A stretch of DNA of 64,000 nucleotides from Hymenobacter sediminis (GTDB lineage Bacteria; Bacteroidota; Bacteroidia; Cytophagales; Hymenobacteraceae), in contig NZ_QKNS01000001.1 of assembly GCF_003231285.1 (NCBI RefSeq), positions 310,001-374,000 on the forward strand. Reading direction: 5' to 3'. Positions 1 to 10,449 of this stretch are shown piece by piece; within the stretch, counting starts at the first letter, position 1; each line of letters begins with the position of its first letter. The position numbers and the translations under genes were made by a program. The notes beneath the pieces are model-generated. The model searched no databases. It was not told the origin of the DNA and saw nothing but the letters and a program-made list of their open reading frames with translations.

Positions 1-2259
<2,259 letters not shown>

Positions 2260-2304
2260 GACGCGGAATGGAAAGAACGATGAGGGGATGGACGGAACTG
2301 CGCG

Positions 2305-2628
2305 CTAATGGCGACAGTCTAAATCCTTTTCAATTAAGATTTTCAGGGGTTGGTCCTCGGCTACCATGAGGGTAGCGGAAAGGCCGTTTTGGTCGGTGGT
2401 GGTCCAGTGTGTGGCCAGGGTCGCGGGCACTTTCACGGTAATGGCCCCGGCCCCGTAGGTAACCCGAAATTCTTCGGTTTCAGCCCGCTCCAGGGCGTAG
2501 GTCAGGCTGTCGGTATCGGTTGGGCCCAGGGGCACCACGGCCGCTACCCGGCCAGCATCAGCAAATTGTTGTACTTCTTCTTCTGAAAGGCGTAGGCGGA
2601 GCGAGTTGTCTTCGATGCGAAGTTTCAT
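2305..2628 (-). CDS. small DUF7009-like protein of unknown function upstream of fdhF-like gene
   Basis: A 107-residue soluble protein. An upstream in-frame ATG at 2655 exists, but the ATG at 2628 opens the sequence MKLRIEDNSLRLRLSEEEV, which looks like the true N-terminus of a conserved family (I recall it as DUF7009; not verified). It is rich in acidic residues and beta-prone segments, with no signal peptide or membrane helix. It is followed after 45 nt by the FdhF-like oxidoreductase on the same strand, so a role linked to that enzyme or to molybdenum-cofactor metabolism is possible by association only. No catalytic motif is visible. Confidence 0.7.
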   Translation of the reverse strand: MKLRIEDNSLRLRLSEEEVQQFADAGRVAAVVPLGPTDTDSLTYALERAETEEFRVTYGAGAITVKVPATLATHWTTTDQNGLSATLMVAEDQPLKILIEKDLDCRH

Positions 2629-2835
2629 GCGATAGGGTTTACAAGTCAGACGCAACCGGGTGGTAGGATGTTGCGGTGGCGCTTATGTGTAGGGGTGGTA
2701 GTTATTTGGAAATCTGAACGTTATTGTGAAATAAGTGCGCTGCTGATCGATGTAGTAAAGCGCCCCAGTCGATAAACCTGCCAAAGCGTTATGCGTGGGT
2801 TAGTGCGGGTACGAGTGGCTTATTTTTACTTATGA

Positions 2836-2842
2836 TACTTTG
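2836..2842 (+). promoter_or_regulatory. probable Bacteroidota -7 element (TACTTTG)
   Basis: TACTTTG followed by CG lies 19 nt before the ATG at 2862 and resembles the Bacteroidota -7 box TAnnTTTG. No good -33 TTTG is seen. Its position argues that the upstream in-frame ATG at 2832 is not the true start of the membrane-protein gene. Confidence 0.35.
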
Positions 2843-2861
2843 CGGCTCACCTGCTGTTGCT

Positions 2862-3215
2862 ATGACCTCTCCTCCTACGCCTATACACTCTTTCCGGCCG
2901 CTGTTGGTTCTCAACGGACTAGTTTTTGCGCTTCTGCTTGTGGCCGGAATCCTTTTGCTTACTGCAATTGAAGGAATGGCAGTGTTTATTTTTGTTATCT
3001 GCGGTAAGCGATTGGCTGCTATGGCCTGTCTGGCGAATGCGTTTCTCTTGCTTTGTGCCTCCCTTGTCATAATCCGAAGGCTAGGGCAGCGGATACTACT
3101 GAAAAAACGAACTCAGTCAGGGTGGCAGTTAGTTGCTTGTTACTTCCTGGCCACAGTAGTATGGGGATGCTTATGGTGGTGGCTGAGCAGTATGCACCTG
3201 CATAAATGGTGGTAA
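2862..3215 (+). CDS. small integral membrane protein, unknown function
   Basis: A 117-residue hydrophobic protein with three or four predicted transmembrane segments, roughly residues 12-32, 33-47, 51-72 and 92-113, a basic loop (RRLGQRILLKKR) in between, and a tryptophan-rich C-terminus. An in-frame ATG at 2832 would add ten residues but overlaps a probable -7 promoter element, so I prefer 2862. The gene is less GC-rich than its neighbours. I do not recognise the family. The ORF on the opposite strand over the same stretch has no protein-like features. Confidence 0.5.
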   Translation: MTSPPTPIHSFRPLLVLNGLVFALLLVAGILLLTAIEGMAVFIFVICGKRLAAMACLANAFLLLCASLVIIRRLGQRILLKKRTQSGWQLVACYFLATVVWGCLWWWLSSMHLHKWW

Positions 3216-3266
3216 GTCAGCCTTACTTCTAGGCTGTTAGAGAACCTTTGGAAGTGGCTTCGCACT

Positions 3267-4142
3267 CTACTCTCCCTCGCGCCGCAGCCGCCACTCGTGG
3301 CAGTACACGTTGTAGCGGTTCTGGCGCACGAAGCCGCAAACAGTCATGCCGAAGTCCTGGGCGGCGGAAACGGCTAGGGAACTGGGCGCCCCTACGGCTG
3401 CCAGTACCGGAATGCCCGCTACGGCCGCCTTCTGCACCAACTCAAACGAGGCCCGTCCGCTCACCAGCAGCACGGTGTTATTTAGGGGCAGCAACTCCTG
3501 AAATAGCGCTGCGCCAATTACTTTATCAAGGGCGTTGTGCCGGCCCACGTCTTCGCGCAGCAGCAGCAGCTCACCTTCCGGCGAAAACAGCGCCGCTGCG
3601 TGCAGGCCGCCGGTTTGCTCAAACAGGGCCTGGGCCGCCCGTTGCCGCTCCGGTAGCTGATGTATTACGGCAGGGTCCACGTAGGGGCCGGCTTTAGGCA
3701 GCACGGGGCAGGCCGCAGCATGCACAGCTTCAATGCTGGTTTTGCCGCACACGCCGCAGCTGCTGCTGGTGTAAAAGTGGCGCTCTAAGCGGGGCAAATC
3801 GGGCGTGGTGGTAGGGGCCAGTTCGGCGCGCACCACGTTTTCGCGCTCTTCTTCCTTTTCCACATCGGGGCAGTAGATGACGCCGTGCAGATCCTGCCTA
3901 CCCCTGATAATGCCCTCCGTGAGCAGAAAGCCAGCCGCCAGCTCAAAGTCGTGGCCGGGGGTGCGCATGGTGATGGACAGGGTACGGTGCTCCCGCTGGC
4001 CGGTGGGGCCGTAACCCACCCTGATTTCCAGAGGCTCTTCGGCGGCCAGCACATCGGAGGCGGTGGTCACGTCGGAGCCCTGCACTTTGTGCACGGTCAC
4101 GTAGTCGTAGGAGGTAGGGGGTAGGAAAACGGGAGCGGACAC
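3267..4142 (-). CDS. fdhD: formate dehydrogenase accessory sulfurtransferase FdhD
   Basis: FdhD moves sulfur from IscS-type desulfurase to the molybdenum cofactor of formate dehydrogenase, a step needed for its activity. The 291-residue product from a GTG at 4142 fits the family length (E. coli 277). Evidence includes the conserved CGVCGK motif with Cys129 and Cys132, the block EPLEIRVGYG near the start, the segment HDFELAAGFLLTEGII, and the C-terminal region VLLVSGRASFELVQKA plus GAPSSLAVSAA. The frame stays open upstream to an ATG at 4334, but the extra 64 residues are unlike FdhD. The GTG opening SAPVFLPPTSYDYV is therefore chosen; the exact start is uncertain. It is divergent from the MoeB-like gene and close to the FdhF-like oxidoreductase it would serve. 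Confidence 0.93.
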   Translation of the reverse strand: MSAPVFLPPTSYDYVTVHKVQGSDVTTASDVLAAEEPLEIRVGYGPTGQREHRTLSITMRTPGHDFELAAGFLLTEGIIRGRQDLHGVIYCPDVEKEEERENVVRAELAPTTTPDLPRLERHFYTSSSCGVCGKTSIEAVHAAACPVLPKAGPYVDPAVIHQLPERQRAAQALFEQTGGLHAAALFSPEGELLLLREDVGRHNALDKVIGAALFQELLPLNNTVLLVSGRASFELVQKAAVAGIPVLAAVGAPSSLAVSAAQDFGMTVCGFVRQNRYNVYCHEWRLRREGE

Positions 4143-4434
4143 GGCAGGAATCGGAAAGGAGCGAGGAAAGAAAAGCCACCAGAACTGGCGCCCAGGAAGC
4201 CAGACGTAGGCGCGGCGGCATTTGTTTAACCTTATGGCCCGGAAGTAAGTTTGAGGTGGAGGAGGTGACAGGTGAATCGTGACAGGTAACAGGGAAGTAA
4301 AGTAGAAAAGTGTTTTAGGTAGCAGGGAAGTCATTTCTTTGTCACTTGCCGCCCTGATTCCTATTGCTGTTCTCTTACAACCCCCTCACCCTCGTCACGA
4401 ACCAGTCACCTATCACTTGTCACCTATTACCCCC

Positions 4435-5541
4435 ATGCTTACCTCTGAAGAACGCCAGATTTACCGCCGCCACTTGCAACTGCCCGAAATAGGCGAGGCC
4501 GGGCAGGAGAAGCTGAAAAACGCCCGCGTGCTGGTGGTGGGGGCCGGTGGGCTGGGCTGCCCCATTCTGCAGTACCTGGCCGCCGCAGGGGTAGGGACCC
4601 TGGGCATTGTGGACGCCGACAAAGTAGACCGCAGCAACCTACAGCGCCAGATACTGTACGGTCCCGCCGACCTGGGCCAGCTAAAAGTCGAAGCCGCCGC
4701 CCGCGCTATCAGGCGCATCAACCCATTAGTGCACACGGAGGTGCATAGCTGCCGGGCCCGGTTGGGCAACGTGCGCGAGCTGGTTAGCAAGTACGATGTG
4801 GTGGTGGATGGCTCCGACAACTTCCCTACCCGCTACCTGCTCAACGATGCCTGCGTAAGCCTGAACCGCCCGCTGGTGTCGGGAGCTATTTACAAGTTTG
4901 AGGGGCAGGTTTCGGTGTTCAACTACCAGGGCGGACCCACCTACCGCTGCCTGTTTCCGCAGCCGCCTTCGGCCCAGGAAGCACCCAACTGCGACGCCAC
5001 TGGCGTGCTGGGCGTGCTACCTGGCCTAGTGGGCACGGCCCAGGCCACGGAAACGCTGAAAGTCATTCTGGGCCTCGGCGAAGTGCTGTCGGGGCGGCTC
5101 TGGATGTTCGATGCATTGACCTTCCAGACCCGCACTCTCAAGTTTGCCCGCCGCCCCGAGCAGGCCGCCATCCACCTCGACACCGCCGACACCCGCGACT
5201 ACGCCGACCTATGCGGAGCCGGCATGCACACTATTTCGGTGGCCGAGCTGCAAGAGCAGCTAGAGTCAGGCCAGCCGCCTTTTCTGCTCGATGTGCGTGA
5301 GCCCCACGAGTTTGCCGCTGGCCACCTATCCGGTGCTACTTCCCTACCCCTCAGCAGCCTGGAAAAGGGGGTAGCTACTTTGCCCAAGCAGCACCCCGTA
5401 GTGGTGTACTGCCGCTCCGGCCGCCGCAGCCAGCAAGCCGTGGAGCGTCTGCAAAACGAGTTCGGCTTTGCTAACCTCATCAACCTCGACGGCGGGATTC
5501 TGGCTTGGGAGGAAAGCGAGGAAGCTGTAGTAAAAGGCTAA
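4435..5541 (+). CDS. moeB: MoeB/ThiF-type adenylyltransferase fused to a rhodanese domain
   Basis: A 368-residue two-domain protein. Residues 1-245 are an E1-like adenylyltransferase that activates the C-terminal glycine of MoaD with ATP. The nucleotide loop VVGAGGLGCP lies at residues 34-43, DRSNLQRQILY at 65-75, and the conserved VVDGSDNFPTRYLLND around 123-138. Residues 265-362 form a rhodanese domain with active-site Cys326 in the loop CRSGRRS, which probably carries the sulfur later given to MoaD. The two CxxC zinc pairs of E. coli MoeB are absent: Cys172 and Cys186 remain but no second pair is seen. The start at 4435 is chosen because the upstream in-frame ATG at 4339 adds only proline-rich nonsense. 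A TCACC-rich leader precedes the ATG. It is divergent from fdhD. A ThiS partner cannot be excluded, but the context favours molybdopterin. Confidence 0.88.
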   Translation: MLTSEERQIYRRHLQLPEIGEAGQEKLKNARVLVVGAGGLGCPILQYLAAAGVGTLGIVDADKVDRSNLQRQILYGPADLGQLKVEAAARAIRRINPLVHTEVHSCRARLGNVRELVSKYDVVVDGSDNFPTRYLLNDACVSLNRPLVSGAIYKFEGQVSVFNYQGGPTYRCLFPQPPSAQEAPNCDATGVLGVLPGLVGTAQATETLKVILGLGEVLSGRLWMFDALTFQTRTLKFARRPEQAAIHLDTADTRDYADLCGAGMHTISVAELQEQLESGQPPFLLDVREPHEFAAGHLSGATSLPLSSLEKGVATLPKQHPVVVYCRSGRRSQQAVERLQNEFGFANLINLDGGILAWEESEEAVVKG

Positions 5542-5967
5542 GCGGGCCAGAAGAAAACGATGTCGACCCAAGTGCAGCGTGCTGAAGCTACTGTCGGAGT
5601 TGGTTTCTTTCCTCTTCAGAAATAGGGGCCAAGGGTGGATGACTAATGAAACACCCCCGCACGTTATGTCGAGCTGGTCGAGACATCTCGCGTGCTGGCG
5701 TTGGATTACTACCCCAACGATTCGAGCGAGATGTCTCGACCAGCTCGACATGACAGGTGAGAACAGGCTTACCTTTAGTATTTCAAGCACTTCTACCTCT
5801 CCTTACGTGATGCGCAACATCATCTAAGGAAAAGAACTAGATATAGATTTTGTCGTTGGTTGTGCTTCACAGCCTGGGTAGTTAAAATTCTACATTCCTG
5901 CCCTGCCTACCTCCTGAAGCTGCTTGGCTTCTTCCCACTTCCTACCCCTTTCATAGTTTCAAACCGA
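5542..5967. other. intergenic region with a dispersed inverted repeat
   Basis: A 426-bp gap between the MoeB-like gene and the molybdate transporter. It contains one copy of the dispersed inverted-repeat element (5666-5751). The rest shows no convincing gene. The frame of the transporter is open upstream, but the extra residues before 5968 lack protein-like character. Confidence 0.6.
5666..5751. repeat. dispersed inverted-repeat element, family A, copy 1
   Basis: Two perfect 26-nt arms (5666-5691 and 5726-5751) flank a 34-nt loop. The arms read ATGTCGAGCTGGTCGAGACA and its complement. The loop is the reverse complement of the loops in the copies at 14921, 33655 and 54261, so this copy lies in the opposite orientation. 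It can form a long hairpin in RNA or single-stranded DNA and resembles REP/MITE-like elements. Confidence 0.85.
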
Positions 5968-7131
5968 ATGCCGCTTACAGCTACCTTTCCGTCTCGCCCC
6001 CGTATTCGTTTTGATAGAAATGAGTTGGCTGGTGCTTTCGGAGACTTAGGCACGGATTTGCCCTTACTTATCGGGGTTATTGCGGCCTCGGGCATGGATA
6101 GCGCCGGGGTGCTCATCATGTTCGGGCTGATGCAGCTGTTTTCGGGACTGTGGTATGGCATGCCCATGCCAGTGCAGCCCCTGAAGGCCTTCGCAGCCTT
6201 GGTTATTGCTCAGAAAATTCCGGGCCGCGTGATTTTTGGGGGCGGGCTGGCCATTGGCATCAGCATGATGGTGCTGTCGGTGACGGGGCTGATTGATGCC
6301 CTGGCCCGGCTGGTACCCAAGACTGTTATCCGCGGCATTCAGTTTGGGCTGGCCTTGCAGCTGGCTACCCTGGCTCTGAAAGAATACGTGCCCGCCGATG
6401 GCCTGCCCGGCTACGCGCTGGCCGCGGCAGGTTTCCTCGTGACGGTGGTACTGCTGGGCAATCGGCGCTGGCCCGCCGCCCTCATCGTCCTGACGCTGGG
6501 CGTAACCTATGGCCTCATCTTTAAGCTCGATCTGGCCACTGCCCAGCGTGCCTTGGGCCTGCACCTGCCCAGCTGGCACGTGCCCGCCCGCGCCGATATT
6601 TTGCTGGGCGCCGTGCTGCTGGCCCTGCCCCAGATTCCGCTGTCGTTGGGCAACTCGGTGCTGGCGACCAAGCAGGTAGTAGACGATTATTTCCCTGAGC
6701 GGCCTCTCACGGTGCGCAAAATCAGCTTCACGTATGCCCTCATGAACCTGGTGAATCCGTTCCTGGGCGGCTTTCCGGTATGCCATGGCTCCGGGGGCAT
6801 GGTAGGACACTACACGTTTGGGGGGCGCACGGGCGGCTCGGTGGTGCTGTATGGGCTGTTGTTCTTGGTGCTAGGGCTGTTCTTTAGCCAAGGCTTCCAG
6901 CAAATTGTGCACATCTTCCCGCTGCCGGTTTTGGGGGTGCTCCTGCTGTTTGAAGCTCTGACCCTAGCCACGTTGCTCCGCGACATCAGCGGCTCCCGCT
7001 CCGATTTACTGTTGGCCTTGCTGGTAGGACTGTTGTGCAGCGGCTTGCCCTATGGTTACCTTGTGGGCCTGGTAGTAGGAACCGCGCTGTATTATGCCAT
7101 GCAGCGGGGGTGGGTAGGCCTAGGAAAATAG
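5968..7131 (+). CDS. putative molybdate/sulfate transporter (MOT1-like, SulP superfamily)
   Basis: A 387-residue polytopic membrane protein with about ten hydrophobic segments. The N-terminal block ELAGAFGDLGTDLPLLIG and the later PMPVQPLKAFAA and LPQIPLSLGNSVLATKQV stretches match the bacterial MOT1-type putative sulfate/molybdate transporters, which import molybdate or sulfate across the inner membrane. The ATG at 5968 opens MPLTATFPSRPRIRF and is preferred over an upstream start at 5860 whose extra 36 residues look random. It lies in the molybdenum-cofactor island, so molybdate is the likely substrate. A small unknown gene follows after 6 nt and is probably in the same operon. Confidence 0.85.
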   Translation: MPLTATFPSRPRIRFDRNELAGAFGDLGTDLPLLIGVIAASGMDSAGVLIMFGLMQLFSGLWYGMPMPVQPLKAFAALVIAQKIPGRVIFGGGLAIGISMMVLSVTGLIDALARLVPKTVIRGIQFGLALQLATLALKEYVPADGLPGYALAAAGFLVTVVLLGNRRWPAALIVLTLGVTYGLIFKLDLATAQRALGLHLPSWHVPARADILLGAVLLALPQIPLSLGNSVLATKQVVDDYFPERPLTVRKISFTYALMNLVNPFLGGFPVCHGSGGMVGHYTFGGRTGGSVVLYGLLFLVLGLFFSQGFQQIVHIFPLPVLGVLLLFEALTLATLLRDISGSRSDLLLALLVGLLCSGLPYGYLVGLVVGTALYYAMQRGWVGLGK

Positions 7132-7137
7132 CTGCGT

Positions 7138-7479
7138 ATGGAAGAACATATACTCTGTCAGATCTGGAAAACGGTGCGAGTAGAAGCGGGGCCTCAGCCG
7201 TTTCAGGGCTACTACAGCATTGGGGAAAGCATGCTGTTTGACTTCCGCTACCTCGATGCGCCTCCATCTGCCCACCCCGCCGATAACCCGCTAGGACACT
7301 GGACCCGGCAGGCCGACAAAATCAGGCAGCCCGGCAAGGAAGATGCCCTGTACCTGCTGGTGCAGGCCGCTACCGAGGAATATCTGGTACTGGAGCTGCA
7401 CATGCTCTACGCGGGCCAACCCCGGCACACCCTCACCCTAAGCCTGATACCCGCCGCTGCAGATGCTTCTGCCGCCTAG
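7138..7479 (+). CDS. hypothetical protein co-transcribed with molybdate transporter
   Basis: A 113-residue soluble protein starting 6 nt after the stop of the MOT1-like transporter, so the two are almost certainly one transcription unit. It is rich in aromatic and acidic residues (EEYLVLELHMLYAG, YYSIGESMLFDF) and has no signal peptide, membrane helix or recognisable catalytic motif. I do not recognise the family. Its position suggests a link to molybdate handling, but nothing in the sequence shows it. Confidence 0.65.
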   Translation: MEEHILCQIWKTVRVEAGPQPFQGYYSIGESMLFDFRYLDAPPSAHPADNPLGHWTRQADKIRQPGKEDALYLLVQAATEEYLVLELHMLYAGQPRHTLTLSLIPAAADASAA

Positions 7480-7488
7480 GCCTGCTGG

Positions 7489-8307
7489 TTAGTCGGGCTG
7501 CGAGGGCACGTATTCTGGTGCGGGACCTTCAGTGTTGCGGCGGCCGAGGCGATACATCACGGAGAGCACCAGGTTGTTTTTGCTGACGGTGCCCTGGGGC
7601 GTAAATACATTTTGCTGGTAGCTGGCAGGCGTGTAGTTTGACTGCCGCAACCAGCCGGCCTGTACCGTCCAGTGCGAATCAAACTGGTAACCCGCGCCGC
7701 CGTACACGCGGTTGCGCTCCAAAAAAGGTCCTTTCGGGTTGAAGAAAACCTCGTCGTAGAGGGAGAGAAAGGCCGTTTTGTTGGTGACAGTGCTGTTATT
7801 GAGCGGAATAAAGGCGTTCAGGCGGTAACGGATGCGGTTGCGGTAGCGCGAAGAATTGGCCGGTACTATCCCGTCGCGGAAGGTGAACCAGCGCTGCTCT
7901 ACCCGGTAGCGGTGCTCCACCTTCAGGCGGGCGTTGTAGTGCGTGAAAGTTACCTGTTCCCAAAGGCGCTTTTCTGCGTTCAGCGGCCCCTCGCTCAGGT
8001 CGCGGTAGTCAGAGGTAGAGTAGCGGCCCCCAGCCACCATGAACGTAAAATTCTTCGCTACATCATAGCTGATGCCCCCCTTCATCTCGGTGTAGAAGTA
8101 TTGCCGAAACAGCCCGTTGGAGCGGGCCTGCAGCTCCACGTAGCCGCCCCAGTGTTTGGGTCCGCCCGGCAGCACCACCGTTGCAATGTGCCAGGTTCCA
8201 GTCTGGCGGTCCTGCACGGCGTTGGTCTGAGCTTGGGCAGCCTGGCTGGCTAGGCCACTCAGAGCAGCTGTCAGAAATAAAGTAATGCGGGTTGTGGCAG
8301 CAGACAT
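7489..8307 (-). CDS. DUF2490 family outer-membrane protein
   Basis: A 272-residue protein with an N-terminal signal peptide of about 26 residues ending AQAAQAQ, followed by alternating beta strands typical of DUF2490, a Bacteroidota family predicted to form a small outer-membrane beta-barrel. Typical family features are TGTWHIATVVLP near the mature start, the block KVEHRYRVEQRW, and YRNRIRYRLNAFIPLN in the middle, with a C-terminal strand LVLSVMYRLGRR. Function unknown. It converges with the small gene at 7138-7479 (9 nt apart) and lies downstream of the GH88 gene on the same strand, with a 77-nt gap. Confidence 0.85.
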   Translation of the reverse strand: MSAATTRITLFLTAALSGLASQAAQAQTNAVQDRQTGTWHIATVVLPGGPKHWGGYVELQARSNGLFRQYFYTEMKGGISYDVAKNFTFMVAGGRYSTSDYRDLSEGPLNAEKRLWEQVTFTHYNARLKVEHRYRVEQRWFTFRDGIVPANSSRYRNRIRYRLNAFIPLNNSTVTNKTAFLSLYDEVFFNPKGPFLERNRVYGGAGYQFDSHWTVQAGWLRQSNYTPASYQQNVFTPQGTVSKNNLVLSVMYRLGRRNTEGPAPEYVPSQPD

Positions 8308-8384
8308 GGGGTAGGGCGCAATGAGATGCGAAAGTAGGCACGCCGAGGCAGAGCTAGCCTACAGCATCCTGTCATTGTGGGCCC

Positions 8385-9575
8385 TTATTTCAGTTGATTG
8401 TAGCGCAGCAATGCCTCCAGGTAGTAATAATCGGCGTAAGTCAGGGGTGCATCTATTTCCGACTTAGCCGGTTTGTGAGCCACGCAATGCTTAATGAGAA
8501 AGTTGTTGTTCTCGCCTACGGTAGCCCGGTAGGCGGGGCTACTCAAACTCACTAATATCTGCTCGGCGGCCTGGCGGTAGCGCTTGGCATCGGGGGCGGG
8601 GCAGTACTGTTGCAGCTCCAGCAGCGCCGAGGCCACAATGGCCGCCGCCGAAGCATCACGCTCCTCCCGGGGGATGTTGGGGGCGTTGAAATCCCAGTAC
8701 GGAATCTTGTCGGCGGGCAGGTTGGGGTGGTTGAGGAAGAAGTCGGCGGTTTTGCGCGCTTGGTCCCGGTAGCGGGTCAGCTTGGTGTCGCGGTACATGG
8801 TGGTGTAGCCGTAAATGGCCCAGGCCTGCCCCCGCGCCCACGCCGAGTTATCGGCGGCACCCTGGGCGGTTTTCTTCGCCAGCACCTGCCCGTGCTCATC
8901 GTAGCAGACGACGTGGTACGTGCTGCCATCGGGCCGGAAGTGGTTCTTTAACGTGTTGTCGGCGTGGGTGATGCTGAGGCGGCGCAGGGTGGAGTCGCCG
9001 GAGGTGCGGGCGGCCCAGCAGAGCAGTTCCAGGTTCATCATGTTATCGATGATGACCGGGTACTGATAGCCAGCAAACTCATTCCACGACTTAATCAGCC
9101 CGACTTCCGGGTTGAACCGCGTGGCCAGGGACTTCGCCCCGGTAAGCAGCACGGGCGTGTAGGCCGGGTTTTTGGTTAAGCGTAGGCCATTGCCAAAGGG
9201 GCAATACAGCATGAAGCCCAAATCGTGGGTGCCGGTGTTGTGCTGCTCCTTCGCCATGGCCTGGGTCCAACGGTCGGCGGCTTGCTGCCATTGGGGCTGC
9301 TTGGTGTACTCATACATGTACCACAGCGTCCCGCCAAAAAAGCCGCTGGTCCACCACTCCGAGGGCGTGTCCTTGAGGGAGCCATCGGGCCGGCTGGAGT
9401 AAGGAAACTTCGTAACGTCGGGGTGGGTCTGGAGCAGGCGCGTGAGCTGCTGCCCGGCGCGGGCAAACTCCTGCTGCACATTGACTTTGCGCTGCTGAGC
9501 CGAGGTAGGCAGCACTACGGATAAGGCTAGGCACAGTGCGGCCAGCAAACGCGGGAAGGAGGAAGGACGGAGCAT
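8385..9575 (-). CDS. glycoside hydrolase family 88 (unsaturated glucuronyl hydrolase), secreted
   Basis: A 396-residue protein with a signal peptide (residues 1-26, ending PTSAQQ) and a GH88 (alpha/alpha)6 barrel. These enzymes remove unsaturated uronic acids from the ends of oligosaccharides left by polysaccharide lyases. The two conserved aspartates are visible: Asp118 in GTHDLGFMLYCPFG and Asp177 in PVIIDNMMNLELLCWAA. Further family blocks are WWTSGFFGGTLWYMYEYT, DNSAWARGQAWAIYGYT and YADYYYLEALLR at the C-terminus. No polysaccharide lyase or SusCD pair is encoded nearby, so it is an isolated glycan gene here. Its likely location is the periplasm. Confidence 0.93.
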   Translation of the reverse strand: MLRPSSFPRLLAALCLALSVVLPTSAQQRKVNVQQEFARAGQQLTRLLQTHPDVTKFPYSSRPDGSLKDTPSEWWTSGFFGGTLWYMYEYTKQPQWQQAADRWTQAMAKEQHNTGTHDLGFMLYCPFGNGLRLTKNPAYTPVLLTGAKSLATRFNPEVGLIKSWNEFAGYQYPVIIDNMMNLELLCWAARTSGDSTLRRLSITHADNTLKNHFRPDGSTYHVVCYDEHGQVLAKKTAQGAADNSAWARGQAWAIYGYTTMYRDTKLTRYRDQARKTADFFLNHPNLPADKIPYWDFNAPNIPREERDASAAAIVASALLELQQYCPAPDAKRYRQAAEQILVSLSSPAYRATVGENNNFLIKHCVAHKPAKSEIDAPLTYADYYYLEALLRYNQLK

Positions 9576-9663
9576 AGCGTCAAGCTACAGCAAATTCGTA
9601 AGCTTGGAAAGCCAGCATCAAGCAGCCGCTCCCAGCCGGAATGAGCATAGCTTAACAGCAGGC

Positions 9664-10359
9664 CTAAGGCTTGCGCTCCAGCACTTCGTCAATCAGGCCG
9701 TACTCTTTGGCTTCATCCGCACGCAGCCAGTAGTCCCGGTCCGAGTCGTCGTGAATTTGCTGCGGGGTTTTGCCGGTGCGCTCAGCGTAAATAGCATAGA
9801 GTTCCTGGCGCAGCTTCACCACCTCACGAGCCGTAATTTCAATATCGGCCGAGGGTCCCTGCACTCCGCCGCTGGGCTGATGAATCATGACGCGGGCGTG
9901 GGGTAGGGCCGAGCGTTTGCCTAAGGCCCCGCCGCACAACAGAAATGCTCCCATACTAGCCGCCAGTCCGGTACAAATGGTAGCCACGTCCGGAGCCACG
10001 TACTGCATGGTGTCGTACATGCCCAGGCCAGCGTACACCGAGCCCCCCGGCGAGTTGATGTAAAGCAGGATATCCTTGCGGTTGTTCACCGATTCCAGAA
10101 ACAGCAATTGGGCGTTGATGATGTTGGCTATCTGGTCATCCACGGCCTGCCCCAGGAAGATGATACGGTCCATGATCAGGCGCGAAAACACGTCGATTTC
10201 CGCGAAGCGGGTGGGGCGCTCCTCAATCACGGAACGGGTCATGCCCATCACGCCGGGGTAGGCAGCACCTTCAAACTGGTGGAAGTAGCGGTCAACGGTG
10301 AGGCCATTCAGGCCGCGGCCCTGCACGGCAAACTTGCGGAATTCTTGCTGGAGTAGCAT
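9664..10359 (-). CDS. clpP: ATP-dependent Clp protease proteolytic subunit ClpP (stand-alone paralogue)
   Basis: A 231-residue ClpP, the serine protease chamber that works with ClpX/ClpA-type unfoldases. The catalytic triad is visible: Ser135 in [11 protein letters not shown], His160 in [10 protein letters not shown], and an Asp in the segment 204-209 (DDSDRD). The oligomer and oxyanion block [20 protein letters not shown] is intact. About 30 residues precede the usual ClpP start and could be a propeptide or regulatory tail. There is no clpX or tig beside it, unlike the usual housekeeping arrangement, so it may be a second copy. The upstream neighbours are a small gene and an ECF sigma factor on the same strand, 90 nt away. 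Confidence 0.92.
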   Translation of the reverse strand: MLLQQEFRKFAVQGRGLNGLTVDRYFHQFEGAAYPGVMGMTRSVIEERPTRFAEIDVFSRLIMDRIIFLGQAVDDQIANIINAQLLFLESVNNRKDILLYINSPGGSVYAGLGMYDTMQYVAPDVATICTGLAASMGAFLLCGGALGKRSALPHARVMIHQPSGGVQGPSADIEITAREVVKLRQELYAIYAERTGKTPQQIHDDSDRDYWLRADEAKEYGLIDEVLERKP

Positions 10360-10449
10360 GGCAAATAGGGAAAGAAAAGGGTGTAGCGGTCCGGCCTCCT
10401 TCCGGGGGTAGGAAGAGGTAGGGGAGAAATCAGAAAATAGGGAGAGTAG

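Noticed and set aside
2789..3070. 93-codon minus-strand ORF opposite the small membrane protein
   Set aside because: Random-looking basic product; the plus-strand frame has clear transmembrane segments and a promoter-like box.
6064..6810. Minus-strand ORF of 248 codons within the transporter gene
   Set aside because: Gln/His/Gly-rich translation with no domain; the opposite frame is a clear polytopic transporter.
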